From contig NZ_JAQGCZ010000005.1 in the NCBI RefSeq assembly GCF_027706845.1, forward strand, positions 62,001 to 126,000: a stretch of DNA of 64,000 bases. The letters are read 5' to 3'. The notes beneath the pieces were generated by a model. That model made no database searches, was not told the DNA's origin, and saw only the letters and a list, made by a program, of their open reading frames with translations. The DNA comes from Mycolicibacterium sp. BiH015 (GTDB taxonomy: Bacteria > Actinomycetota > Actinomycetes > Mycobacteriales > Mycobacteriaceae). Of the stretch, positions 8,191-16,007 are shown in pieces (position 1 is the stretch's first letter; the number at the start of each line of letters is the position of its first letter). The translations under genes were made by a program, and so were the position numbers.

Positions 8191-9725
8191 GGGCTCGACA
8201 TCGTCGATGTCATTCCGAGGTCGGCCAGGACCGTGCGCGCGGTGTTGCGTCCCGGCCGACCCGACACCGAGCCCCCAGGGTGGGACGTCGAACCGGTCAG
8301 GTAGAGGCCGGGGACGTCGGTGCGGTAGTCCAGCCAGCCGGGGATTACCGTTCCGTCATCGAGGGCGAACTCGCCGCCGTGGCAGGAGCCGCCGATGTTC
8401 GCCGCATTGTGGGCGGCCAGCGAGGTGGGAGATTCCGGCCTGATGGCAAGGATGTCGGCGTCGTCGATCCCGTCGATGTGCCGTCGAGCCAGATCGAGCA
8501 ACACGTGCGCGTACGCAGTCGCGTCGGCCTCGGACCAGGGCTTGCCGTCACACAGCATCGGGGCAGTGGTGAGGAATTTGAACGTGCCGCCCGGCGCCCG
8601 CTGCGGGTCGACCGCTGTGGACGACATGATGAGCAGCCACGGGTCCTCGGCCTCCACCCGACCTTCTCCGATGCCGGCCACCTGCCGGAGCAGTCCGTCC
8701 GGGGTGCCCAGCGCACCGGCAGCCGACGTGAGCGGCCCGGCCGCGGTTCGGTAGCGGGCATCGGAACGAAGCGCGAAATGCACAGCGAAGAGCGGAATTC
8801 CGGGCTGCCAGCAGCGTGCGGCGTCATCGGCGACACGTGACGGCGCCTCCAGCATCGCGCTGAGTTCGCGCAGGTGGCTACCCGCGACGACAGCGCGGGT
8901 GGCGCGGAACTCCCGCCCGTCGTCGGTGCGCACCCCGGTACAGCGTCCCGCCTCGACGAGGTACGACCGCACCCACGCCGAGGTCACGACGGCGCCGCCG
9001 TGGTCGGTGATATGGGCTGCGAGCGCATTCGGCAAGGCGCCCGATCCCCCTACCGGGGTGGTCCAGCCATAGGCCAGCCGGCCGGCCATGATGGCGGCAG
9101 GCAGCGCACCGGTGCCGGGTCGTTCCGGCGGCTGGATCGTGGCGAAGGCCATCCACGCCATCACCTGGCGCGGAACCGGGTGGTGGAACGTCGAATCGAT
9201 CACCTCCCACGCGCTGCGCCTGCGCATCTCCTCGTAGGAGTGCGACCACGGCGTGTCCGGCAACGGAAGTCCCGCCGACAGGTGTGCGTGCGCGATCCGC
9301 TGACCGTTGTTCCACTCCTGGATCATCGTGACGAGCGCGTCCGCGTCGGCCTGCGAGTAGCGGGCGAACTCGGCGGCCGTCCGGTCGAGATCCGGGTGAA
9401 CCGTGAGCAGGTCCCCGTCGGCGAGCGGGAACACCACCGCGGGGTCGGTGACGATGTACTCCAGCCCGTACCGTGCGATGAGCCCCAGTTCGTCATCGCG
9501 GATCAGCGGGTTGGACTGCAGCACCACATGCGCCGTCGAGCACGAATCGTGGTGCCAACCGGGAAGGGTGAGCTCTTCGGTCACCGTGTTGCCGCCCAGC
9601 ACCTCCCGCCCCTCGAGGACGGTGACCGAAAGCCCGGCTTCGGCGAGGTATGCGGCGCACACGAGTGCGTTGTGCCCGCCGCCCACCACGACGACATCGC
9701 TGGTATCTGCTGCAGAGACAGCCAC
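8187..9725 (-). CDS. CrtI/PYROXD2-like FAD-dependent oxidoreductase
   Basis: 512 residues. The N-terminal FAD-binding motif is VVVVGGGHNALVCAAYLAEAG, followed by the acidic end of beta-2 (VLEGREVLGG). The C-terminus has a typical phytoene-desaturase-like end (GLYLTGSTSHPGGSVSGRPGRNTARTVL). The family includes carotenoid desaturases and amine or other C-N/C-H oxidases, so the substrate cannot be fixed. The GTG start has AAGGA at five bases. It is divergent from the C-C hydrolase, and the palindrome at 9773 lies over its predicted -35, so both genes are likely controlled together. Confidence 0.82.
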   Translation of the reverse strand: MAVSAADTSDVVVVGGGHNALVCAAYLAEAGLSVTVLEGREVLGGNTVTEELTLPGWHHDSCSTAHVVLQSNPLIRDDELGLIARYGLEYIVTDPAVVFPLADGDLLTVHPDLDRTAAEFARYSQADADALVTMIQEWNNGQRIAHAHLSAGLPLPDTPWSHSYEEMRRRSAWEVIDSTFHHPVPRQVMAWMAFATIQPPERPGTGALPAAIMAGRLAYGWTTPVGGSGALPNALAAHITDHGGAVVTSAWVRSYLVEAGRCTGVRTDDGREFRATRAVVAGSHLRELSAMLEAPSRVADDAARCWQPGIPLFAVHFALRSDARYRTAAGPLTSAAGALGTPDGLLRQVAGIGEGRVEAEDPWLLIMSSTAVDPQRAPGGTFKFLTTAPMLCDGKPWSEADATAYAHVLLDLARRHIDGIDDADILAIRPESPTSLAAHNAANIGGSCHGGEFALDDGTVIPGWLDYRTDVPGLYLTGSTSHPGGSVSGRPGRNTARTVLADLGMTSTMSSP

Positions 9726-9756
9726 TTTCGTCCTTCCCTCGGGACTACCTCCTTGC

Positions 9757-9762
9757 TACGGT
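9757..9762 (+). promoter_or_regulatory. extended -10 box of the C-C hydrolase gene
   Basis: TGCTACGGT contains an extended -10 (TGN plus TACGGT at 9757-9762). The operator at 9773-9784 begins ten bases downstream, at about +4. Confidence 0.5.
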
Positions 9763-9786
9763 AGGAGAGGCCGCAATCGATTGCAA
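9758..9786 (-). promoter_or_regulatory. predicted promoter of the FAD oxidoreductase gene
   Basis: On the minus strand TTGCAA (9786-9781) is separated by 17 bases from TACCGT (9763-9758). The -35 is part of the LacI-type palindrome, so one bound repressor could block this promoter and the divergent one. Confidence 0.5.
9773..9784. promoter_or_regulatory. perfect LacI-family operator between divergent genes
   Basis: GCAATCGATTGC is a perfect 12-base palindrome, identical to the site at 14105. It sits between the FAD oxidoreductase and the hydrolase, next to both predicted core promoters. Confidence 0.75.
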
Positions 9787-9809
9787 TGGTGAATCGAGGA
9801 TTCAGGGAC

Positions 9810-10862
9810 ATGGACGAGTACGTCGCTTCCGCACGCTCGCACTGGGGTCCGCGCTTCACCGCCAACGGCGTTCCTGCTGCGGACTTCGACCGCGTGATGG
9901 GCAACCTCGAGTCGTGGGACGACTGGTGCTCGGCGTGGTCGGACGCGGCAGGGGTTCACGAAGACCTCGGCAACGAGGCGCTCGGCCAGGGCCGATTCCG
10001 TTCTGCGGCAGCGCACTTGAACACTGCCGCCGTCGTCTACCACTTCGCGAAATTCGTCTACGTTCGCGACCTCCATCAGATGCGCACCGCTCACCGGGCC
10101 GCCGTGCGGTGTCTCGATGCCGCACTGCCGTACCTGAATCCGCCCGGGGAACGGATCGCGATGCCGTTCGACGGCGCGACGATCTACGGGATCCTGCGTA
10201 AACCGCAGGCGCAGGAGCCCCACCCTGCCGTCATCCTCGTGCCGGGACTCGATTCCACCAAGGAGGAGTTGCGTGCCACCGAGGATCTGTTCCTGGAGCG
10301 CGGCCTTGCCACGTTCAGCGTGGACGGGCCAGGGCAGGGCGAGGCCGAGTACGACCTGCCGATTCGCCCCGATTGGGAGGTGCCGGGTCGGGTGTTCGTC
10401 GACACCCTGGTCGCACGCGGTGACATCGATGCCGACCGCATCGGCGTCTGGGGAGTCAGTCTGGGCGGATACTATGCGCCCCGGTTCGCCAGCGGCGACG
10501 GCCGCGTCAAGGCGTGCGTAAGTCTCTGCGGGCCCTATTGTTTCGGCGAGAATTGGGACGTGCTGCCCGCGTTGACCCGGGAGACGTTCACCGTACGGTC
10601 CCGGTCGAGGGACGAGAACGAGGCGCGCACGCTGGCGATGACGCTGACCATGGCCGGCAGGACGTCCGCCCTACGGTGCCCGACCCTGATCGTCGCGGGC
10701 AAGAAGGACCGGCTGATTCCGTGGCAGCAGGCAGAGCGCCTCCATCACGAGGTCGAGGGATCAGAGTTCCTGCTGTTACCCGAGGGCAACCATGGCTGCG
10801 CCAATGTGCTTGCCGCACATCGCTACCGCACAGCGGACTGGATGGCCGACCGACTCAGCTGA
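9810..10862 (+). CDS. alpha/beta hydrolase resembling 2,6-dihydroxypseudooxynicotine (C-C) hydrolase
   Basis: 350 residues from the ATG at 9810, which has GAGGA nine bases upstream. An ATG at 9786 touches the operator and has no ribosome site. A helical N-terminal domain (ESWDDWCSAWSDAAGVHEDLG; AAVVYHFAKFVYVRD) precedes the alpha/beta core with nucleophile GVS217LGG, Asp300 (GKKDRLIP) and His328 (GNHGC). Architecture, length and these stretches match, as I recall it, the DHPON hydrolase of the Arthrobacter nicotine pathway, which cleaves a C-C bond next to a pyridine ring. FrsA-like esterases share the fold. The 3' end overlaps the molybdenum hydroxylase gene tail-to-tail by eight bases. Confidence 0.8.
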   Translation: MDEYVASARSHWGPRFTANGVPAADFDRVMGNLESWDDWCSAWSDAAGVHEDLGNEALGQGRFRSAAAHLNTAAVVYHFAKFVYVRDLHQMRTAHRAAVRCLDAALPYLNPPGERIAMPFDGATIYGILRKPQAQEPHPAVILVPGLDSTKEELRATEDLFLERGLATFSVDGPGQGEAEYDLPIRPDWEVPGRVFVDTLVARGDIDADRIGVWGVSLGGYYAPRFASGDGRVKACVSLCGPYCFGENWDVLPALTRETFTVRSRSRDENEARTLAMTLTMAGRTSALRCPTLIVAGKKDRLIPWQQAERLHHEVEGSEFLLLPEGNHGCANVLAAHRYRTADWMADRLS

Positions 10863-12966
10863 GTGAGTCGATCGCCGCGACGATGTTCTCGGGCGTGAAC
10901 GGCAGTGTGTAGACCCTGACGCCGAGCGCGTCGGCAAGCGCATTGCCGATCGCCGCGGTCACCGGCCCCTGGGTGGCCTCCCCCGCGCCGAGCGGTGGCT
11001 GGTCGCGGCGGTCCAGCACGTGCACGTCGATCTCCGGTACCTGGGTGAACCGCATGATCGGGTAGGACTCCCAATCGGTGGTGGTGACCGAGTGCCGGTC
11101 GAAGCGAACCTGCTCCAGCAGCGACCAGCTGGCCGCCTGGATGGCGCCGCCCTGCAGCTGATTGCGCACCCCGTCGGTGTTCACCACTCGACCGACGTCG
11201 GCCACGATCGTGAGCCGTGAGACGTACAGCTGGTCGGTGGCCTCGACGTCGGCCACAACCGCACAGTAGGACCCGCGATTCTTGTAGCGGCAGAACGCGA
11301 GTCCGCGGCCGCGGCCGTCCGGCGTCGCGGCGCCCCAGTCGGCGATGTCGGCGACGGTGGTGAGCACCTCGCGTGCGCGCGGGTCGGAGAGGTTGGCCAG
11401 GCGCACTTCCAGCGGGTCACGCCCCGTGGCGAGCGCCAGCTCGTCGATGACGGATTCGATGGCAAAGGTGTTGAGATGGCTGCCCAGCGAACGCAGAGAC
11501 GACGTCCTGATCGGCATGGTCAGCAGCCGGTGCACCGTCACGTCCACCCGGGCGATGTCGTAGTACGGCTCGGCGTTGCGCGCCGATCCGTGCCCGCGCT
11601 CAGCCGGCGGGTCGACCGCCGGGGGAAGCGTCTCGGCCCCTGCGCGGTGGCCCTCGGCGAGCATGGTGTTGCTCGGCGCGTACCCCGGCCGTCCAGTATG
11701 GCCGTTCGTCCACAGCTCGTAGGACCAGTCGGTGATCGCGCCGCCGGCATCGACGCTCGCTCTGACGTCTCCTACCATGGCGGGACCGAAAGGTTCCCAG
11801 GCGAATTCGTCGGCCCGGCTCCACTGCACGCGAAAGTGCGTGCCGGGGATCTTCGTCGCCAGCAGCGCGGCGTCAAACGCGACATCGTCGGCGGCGTTGT
11901 GGCCGTAGCTGCCGGGGCCTTCGACGTGCTGGACTGTGACGGCGTCGGGATCGAGATCGAGAGCGGCCGCGATCGCCCGGCCCAGCGAGAACACGCCCTG
12001 ACTGTGGCTCCACACGTGAAGCCGGGCTCTGTCGAAGTGGGCGACGGCGCAGCTCGGGCCGATCGACGCGTGCGCGAGGAAGGGGCGAGCGAAAGTGCCC
12101 TCCACGACGGCGGCTGCATCGTCGTGATGTGCGCCGTCGCTGCGGATCTGGCGGACGTCGGCCTCGGCCGTCCGCAGCCAACGCGGCAGATCGTCGGCAT
12201 CGGGTAATTCGATACCCGCCGACCAGGTCGCGGTCGACGCCAGCTTGTCGGCGGCACGGACGGCCTGCCCTTCCCGCCGGGCCACGACCGCCACGAAGTC
12301 GCCGTCGCGGACCACGGCCTCGACTCCCGGCATCGCGGAGATGTCGTCGAGTGCCGCGCTTTCGAAGTGTGCACCGATGCGCGGCGGGTGGACCACCCGG
12401 GCGTGCACCATCCCGGTGAAGTCGAGGTCGTGGATGAAGCGCGGGGCCCCGAACACCTTGTCGGGCAGGTCGATGCGGGCCAGGTCCTTCGACGTGGGTG
12501 GGGCGAGTTCGAGGTCCAGTGATGGATCGCCGACCCGAACGTGGAGGTCGACATCGCCGGATAGGTCGCCGTACGACCCGATTCGGGAGCCGTCGACGGT
12601 CACGAAAATCCCTGAAGCCAAACGGACTTCACCTACGCCGAGCCCGGCCTTGTGTGCGGCGGCACGTCGGTACAGCTCGCGGGCCTCTGCGCATACCCGA
12701 CGCACCGCCGCGCCGGAGAAGGTGATCGACAGACTCCCCGCGGTAAGCCCCTCGTCAGGAGACGCCGCAGTGTTCGTCGCGGCTGCCCTGATCGATTCTG
12801 GTGCAACGTCGAGTTCGTGGGCAGCGATCTGAGTCAGCGCCGTCGAGATCCCCTGCCCGATCTCGACCTTGCCCACTCGCAAAACGATCTCGCCGTCGTC
12901 GGCGACGCTGAGCCACGTGGAGATCCACGGGTTGACGATCAGCGAGGCGGGCAGGTCTGCCGTCAC
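10855..12966 (-). CDS. molybdopterin-binding large subunit, isoquinoline/nicotinate dehydrogenase type
   Basis: 703 residues of the xanthine-oxidase family, with the short IorB-like arrangement: it opens with VGKVEIGQGISTALTQIAAHEL and ends with GAGEATQGPVTAAIGNAL, whose Glu (about 663) is the expected active-site base. Such enzymes hydroxylate electron-poor carbons of N-heterocycles or aldehydes using water. Its GTG overlaps the small-subunit stop (GTGA). No FAD-subunit gene lies nearby, as in IorAB and NicAB systems, which pass electrons to the membrane chain; here the acceptor is unknown. No MoCo sulfurase or XdhC-type chaperone gene is seen nearby. Confidence 0.87.
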   Translation of the reverse strand: MTADLPASLIVNPWISTWLSVADDGEIVLRVGKVEIGQGISTALTQIAAHELDVAPESIRAAATNTAASPDEGLTAGSLSITFSGAAVRRVCAEARELYRRAAAHKAGLGVGEVRLASGIFVTVDGSRIGSYGDLSGDVDLHVRVGDPSLDLELAPPTSKDLARIDLPDKVFGAPRFIHDLDFTGMVHARVVHPPRIGAHFESAALDDISAMPGVEAVVRDGDFVAVVARREGQAVRAADKLASTATWSAGIELPDADDLPRWLRTAEADVRQIRSDGAHHDDAAAVVEGTFARPFLAHASIGPSCAVAHFDRARLHVWSHSQGVFSLGRAIAAALDLDPDAVTVQHVEGPGSYGHNAADDVAFDAALLATKIPGTHFRVQWSRADEFAWEPFGPAMVGDVRASVDAGGAITDWSYELWTNGHTGRPGYAPSNTMLAEGHRAGAETLPPAVDPPAERGHGSARNAEPYYDIARVDVTVHRLLTMPIRTSSLRSLGSHLNTFAIESVIDELALATGRDPLEVRLANLSDPRAREVLTTVADIADWGAATPDGRGRGLAFCRYKNRGSYCAVVADVEATDQLYVSRLTIVADVGRVVNTDGVRNQLQGGAIQAASWSLLEQVRFDRHSVTTTDWESYPIMRFTQVPEIDVHVLDRRDQPPLGAGEATQGPVTAAIGNALADALGVRVYTLPFTPENIVAAIDSLS

Positions 12967-13436
12967 TTTTCGGCCACCGGTGCCGAACCCGCCGCAGCGA
13001 GCACGGCGTCAACGAAACGTGCATGGGTTCCGCACCGACACAGGTTGCGGTCCAGCGCCGCCGAGACTTCGGCGCGCGTCGGCCGTGGATTGTCGCGCAG
13101 TAGTGCCGTGGCGGTGACGATCATGCCGCCGATGCAGTATCCGCACTGGCCGGCCTGCAACTCCAGGAACGCCGACTGGACCGCACTGGGAGCTTCGGGA
13201 CGTCCCAGGCCCGCGAGCGTGCGTACGTCACCGCGGACGTACTCGACGGGAGTGTCGCACGCAGGCGTGGGATGTCCGCCGATCAGCACGAAGCAGGCTC
13301 CACACTGGCCGAGCCCGCAGCCGAATTTCGGTGATTTGTCGCCGATGTCGTTGCGCAGCACTTCGAGCAGAGACGTGCCGAGGGGGACGTCGACGTCGTA
13401 GTCGTCGCCGTTGACGTTCAGCCGGAACGTCGTCAT
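12963..13436 (-). CDS. 2Fe-2S small subunit of the molybdenum hydroxylase
   Basis: 157 residues with the two expected clusters: plant-type ferredoxin Cys40, Cys45, Cys48 and Cys60 (GCGLGQCGAC), and the helical-bundle cluster Cys98, Cys101, Cys133 and Cys135 (QCGYCIGG; LCRCGTH). It moves electrons from the molybdenum centre of its partner. It starts one base after the AhpD-like gene stop and overlaps the large-subunit start, so the three are translated together. There is no Tat signal, so the enzyme is cytoplasmic. Confidence 0.92.
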   Translation of the reverse strand: MTTFRLNVNGDDYDVDVPLGTSLLEVLRNDIGDKSPKFGCGLGQCGACFVLIGGHPTPACDTPVEYVRGDVRTLAGLGRPEAPSAVQSAFLELQAGQCGYCIGGMIVTATALLRDNPRPTRAEVSAALDRNLCRCGTHARFVDAVLAAAGSAPVAEK

Positions 13437-13437
13437 C

Positions 13438-14082
13438 TCAGGCGTGGCTCTGCGCTGCCCAGTAGTCCGGATCGGCCTTGCTCGCCGCGAGATCCTCGGC
13501 GGTCGCGAATCCCGGCGCCATTGATGCTGCTGTCCCGGCCATGTACTGGTGGTGGTCGATGCCGAGCAACCGGATCCAGCTCTGCTGGCCGAATGTCAGC
13601 GAGATGAAGCACCCCAGCTCGACGAGTTCCTCCTCGGAGAAGTGGCTGTACAGGCGGTCCCAGAGTCCGTCGAGATCCTGGTTACCCCACGCGATCGACT
13701 CGGCGTAGGCGAGTGCGGCCTTCTGCCGTGCATCGTAGAGATCGGAGGTCTCGAAGTTGAGTAGCTGGTCGTACTGCTGCTCCTGCAGGCCTGCCGTGGT
13801 GGCTTTCTCCGATCGCTGGTTTCCGCAGAACTCGCACTTGACCGTGCGGGAGATGTAGACGCGGCAGAGGTCCTTGATCGCGTGGTCGACGATGCCGTTG
13901 TGAAACTGGGCCTTCCAGCTGTCGGCGAAGGCCCAGAACGCCGCCCGGGAGTGCGCGCGGACCGCGGAGCTCTCCGGACGCGGCGTCCCGTGCTTGGCGC
14001 ACCGCTCCATCTCTTCCTTCATACGCTCGTCCATCTGCTCGAACGGCACGTAGCTGATGCGCGGAGAATTCGTGGTTGCCAT
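13438..14082 (-). CDS. AhpD/carboxymuconolactone-decarboxylase-like protein
   Basis: 214 residues, start ATG at 14082 with GGGAG five bases before it. The only clear catalytic element is the CxxC of AhpD-like proteins (Cys83 and Cys86 in VKCEFCGNQ), in a helical context typical of the CMD fold. Members act as thiol peroxidase partners or as decarboxylases or isomerases of lactones. First gene of an operon with the molybdenum hydroxylase, so a role in the same pathway, or in handling peroxide from it, is likely but inferred. Confidence 0.75.
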   Translation of the reverse strand: MATTNSPRISYVPFEQMDERMKEEMERCAKHGTPRPESSAVRAHSRAAFWAFADSWKAQFHNGIVDHAIKDLCRVYISRTVKCEFCGNQRSEKATTAGLQEQQYDQLLNFETSDLYDARQKAALAYAESIAWGNQDLDGLWDRLYSHFSEEELVELGCFISLTFGQQSWIRLLGIDHHQYMAGTAASMAPGFATAEDLAASKADPDYWAAQSHA

Positions 14083-14104
14083 GTCGCTCCCTTGCGGAGA
14101 TATT

Positions 14105-14116
14105 GCAATCGATTGC
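14105..14116. promoter_or_regulatory. perfect LacI-family operator before the molybdenum hydroxylase operon
   Basis: GCAATCGATTGC, identical to 9773-9784, begins six bases after the predicted -10 of the minus-strand operon and covers the expected start site. Confidence 0.75.
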
Positions 14117-14122
14117 TGCCTC

Positions 14123-14152
14123 AGTATGTGCACGCCCGGTTCACCCGGTCAA
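14123..14152 (-). promoter_or_regulatory. predicted promoter of the molybdenum hydroxylase operon
   Basis: Minus strand: TTGACC at 14152-14147, 18 bases, then CATACT at 14128-14123. The operator follows directly. Confidence 0.55.
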
Positions 14153-14155
14153 GGG

Positions 14156-14926
14156 TCAGTCGAAGACCAGGATCCTGATCAGCGCGAGGGTGCCGATCAC
14201 GAGGATGCACGCCCGCAGCACGGTCGGCGACAACCGTCTCCCGAACCGGGCGCCGAAATAGCCGCCGACGAACGATCCGGCCGAGATCAGCCCCACCACC
14301 GACCAGTCGATGCGATCGGCGGCCACGATGACGAACAGGATCGCGGCGACGGAGTTGACCATGGTCGCAAGCACGTTCTTGATCGCGGTGAGGCGCTGGA
14401 TGCCGTCGTGCAGGAGCAACCCCATGAGTCCGACGAGCAAAATGCCCTGCGCGGCACCGAAATACCCGCCGTAGATGCCGAGGATGAAGATTCCTCCGGC
14501 CAGCACGATCTGCTTGACCGTGCCCAGAGATCCGTCGGCGTCATGCTGTGCGGCAGCGGTACGCCGCTGCACCGCCGGACCGACGATGACCATGACCAGA
14601 CCCAGGGCGATGAGGACCGGGACGATCGCCTTGAACGACTCGTCCGGCAGTACGAGAAGCAGGGCGGCCCCGACGAGCGCGCCGGCGATCGATGCGGGCG
14701 CCAGCCGGATGAGCACGGCGCGGTTCGGGCGCAGTTCACGCCGGTAGCCGTAGACGCCCGAGATGCCGCCGGCCACCATGCCGAGATTGTTCGAGATGTT
14801 CGCCGTCAGTGGCGGATAGCCGAACAGCAGCAGGGTCGGGAAGGTCACCAGGGTGCCCGAGCCGACGATCACGTTGATCGCGCCTGCCCACACCCCGGCA
14901 GCACAGAGCGCGATCGCTTCGATCAT
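14156..14926 (-). CDS. TauE/SafE-family (DUF81) membrane permease
   Basis: 256 residues with about eight membrane spans and the two family half-repeats (AGAINVIVGSGTLVTFPTLL; GGYFGAAQGILLVGLMGLLL). Members export or import small anions such as sulfite, sulfoacetate or organic acids. It starts 15 bases after the stop of the hydrolase and shares its operator-controlled promoter. It may export a product or counter-ion of the pathway. Confidence 0.85.
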   Translation of the reverse strand: MIEAIALCAAGVWAGAINVIVGSGTLVTFPTLLLFGYPPLTANISNNLGMVAGGISGVYGYRRELRPNRAVLIRLAPASIAGALVGAALLLVLPDESFKAIVPVLIALGLVMVIVGPAVQRRTAAAQHDADGSLGTVKQIVLAGGIFILGIYGGYFGAAQGILLVGLMGLLLHDGIQRLTAIKNVLATMVNSVAAILFVIVAADRIDWSVVGLISAGSFVGGYFGARFGRRLSPTVLRACILVIGTLALIRILVFD

Positions 14927-14941
14927 CCGGGCGCGTGCCGC

Positions 14942-15856
14942 TCAGGCCGACAAATGCCGGTCGAGAAACGCGATGACCCCGTCGATCGCGCGTTCCTGAA
15001 CGTCGTCGACTTCGACACCGCCGTCGGCGCCGGTGACCGGGAAGATGTATCCGTGCAGCGGGTGGTCCCACGACACCCAGGTGGCGTCTTTGCCGCTCTT
15101 GTCGAGCAGGTCGTAGCTCAGCCGGAAGATCCCCTGCAGGTGGTCGTCGTCGCGGCCCATCACCAGCATGGGCAGCGTGATGGGGGCGATCCGTTCCATG
15201 GCCAGCGGTTCGTTGATGCGTGAGCGGACGAACGCCGGATCGCGCATCTGCATCTCCTCGATGTTGCGCAGTTGCGTGTCGGGATTGGTGAACGCCGAGT
15301 CGTCGGGGGTGAGGTCGAGAAATTCGTGATTGGCGGGCTCGCAGGCGACTCCGGCCTTGAGCGGGCTGTCGTACTGCGACGCGATCTTGAACAGCATCTC
15401 CCCCGCATGACTCACTCCGACGTGCCCGAGCCGCTCGGGATCGATCTGCGGGTGGCGGGCGACGTCTTCAAGAATCGCGATCTCGTCCTCGAACTCCAGC
15501 GGGGACCGATTCATCAGATCCATACCCTGGCGTCGGTCCACCACCAGCCGCCCGCCCTGGTGAAAGCCGAGTTCGACCTCGGTCCGGTACCGGCCCCAGG
15601 CGCAGGCGTACCCCGCGTCGAGAAGCCGCTCCATGATGTACCCGTGCGTTGCGACGCGGCCGCGCAGCCAGTCCAGTCCTCCTCCGCCGTTGCCGTAGGC
15701 GAGGAAGACGAACGGGAAGCCGGTCCCGTCCTGGGAGGGCAACCGCAGCGCGTAGGGGGCGTACAGGCCGTCCCACGTCTGCGCGAGGCGATAGCTGACA
15801 GGCCGCGACGACCCCGGGACGTTTTCGGTGATCCCTGAAAAGGTCGGCGACGGCAT
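14942..15856 (-). CDS. alpha/beta hydrolase, prolyl-oligopeptidase-like
   Basis: 304 residues, ATG with GGAG eight bases upstream. Nucleophile elbow GVSHAGEML, an acid in VMGRDDDHLQG and His in DHPLHGYIFP. No signal peptide. First gene of a two-gene operon with the TauE-like permease, preceded by an extended -10 and the LacI-type palindrome. It probably opens an ester, amide or lactone in the regulon's pathway. It is not closely related to the hydrolase at 9810. Confidence 0.8.
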   Translation of the reverse strand: MPSPTFSGITENVPGSSRPVSYRLAQTWDGLYAPYALRLPSQDGTGFPFVFLAYGNGGGGLDWLRGRVATHGYIMERLLDAGYACAWGRYRTEVELGFHQGGRLVVDRRQGMDLMNRSPLEFEDEIAILEDVARHPQIDPERLGHVGVSHAGEMLFKIASQYDSPLKAGVACEPANHEFLDLTPDDSAFTNPDTQLRNIEEMQMRDPAFVRSRINEPLAMERIAPITLPMLVMGRDDDHLQGIFRLSYDLLDKSGKDATWVSWDHPLHGYIFPVTGADGGVEVDDVQERAIDGVIAFLDRHLSA

Positions 15857-15889
15857 ACGCCACGCTCCAATCGTCCGTGACTGCGAGCT

Positions 15890-15901
15890 GCAAACGATTG
15901 C
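15890..15901. promoter_or_regulatory. LacI-family operator before the hydrolase/TauE operon
   Basis: GCAAACGATTGC, the same 12 bases as at 2902. On the minus strand it directly follows the -10 box at 15902-15907. Confidence 0.7.
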
Positions 15902-15907
15902 ACCCTA
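15902..15907 (-). promoter_or_regulatory. extended -10 box of the hydrolase/TauE operon
   Basis: Minus strand TGCTAGGGT is an extended -10 (TGN plus TAGGGT). It resembles the TGCTACGGT element before the hydrolase at 9810 and abuts the operator. Confidence 0.5.
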
Positions 15908-16007
15908 GCACCGGCACCTCCACGCTCGGAGCGAATTCAAAGACATCGGGCAGGCACCCTCCGCCGCGACGGAGTGTCGCGCGGGGGTCGCCGCTGTTCG
16001 ACGGGCG

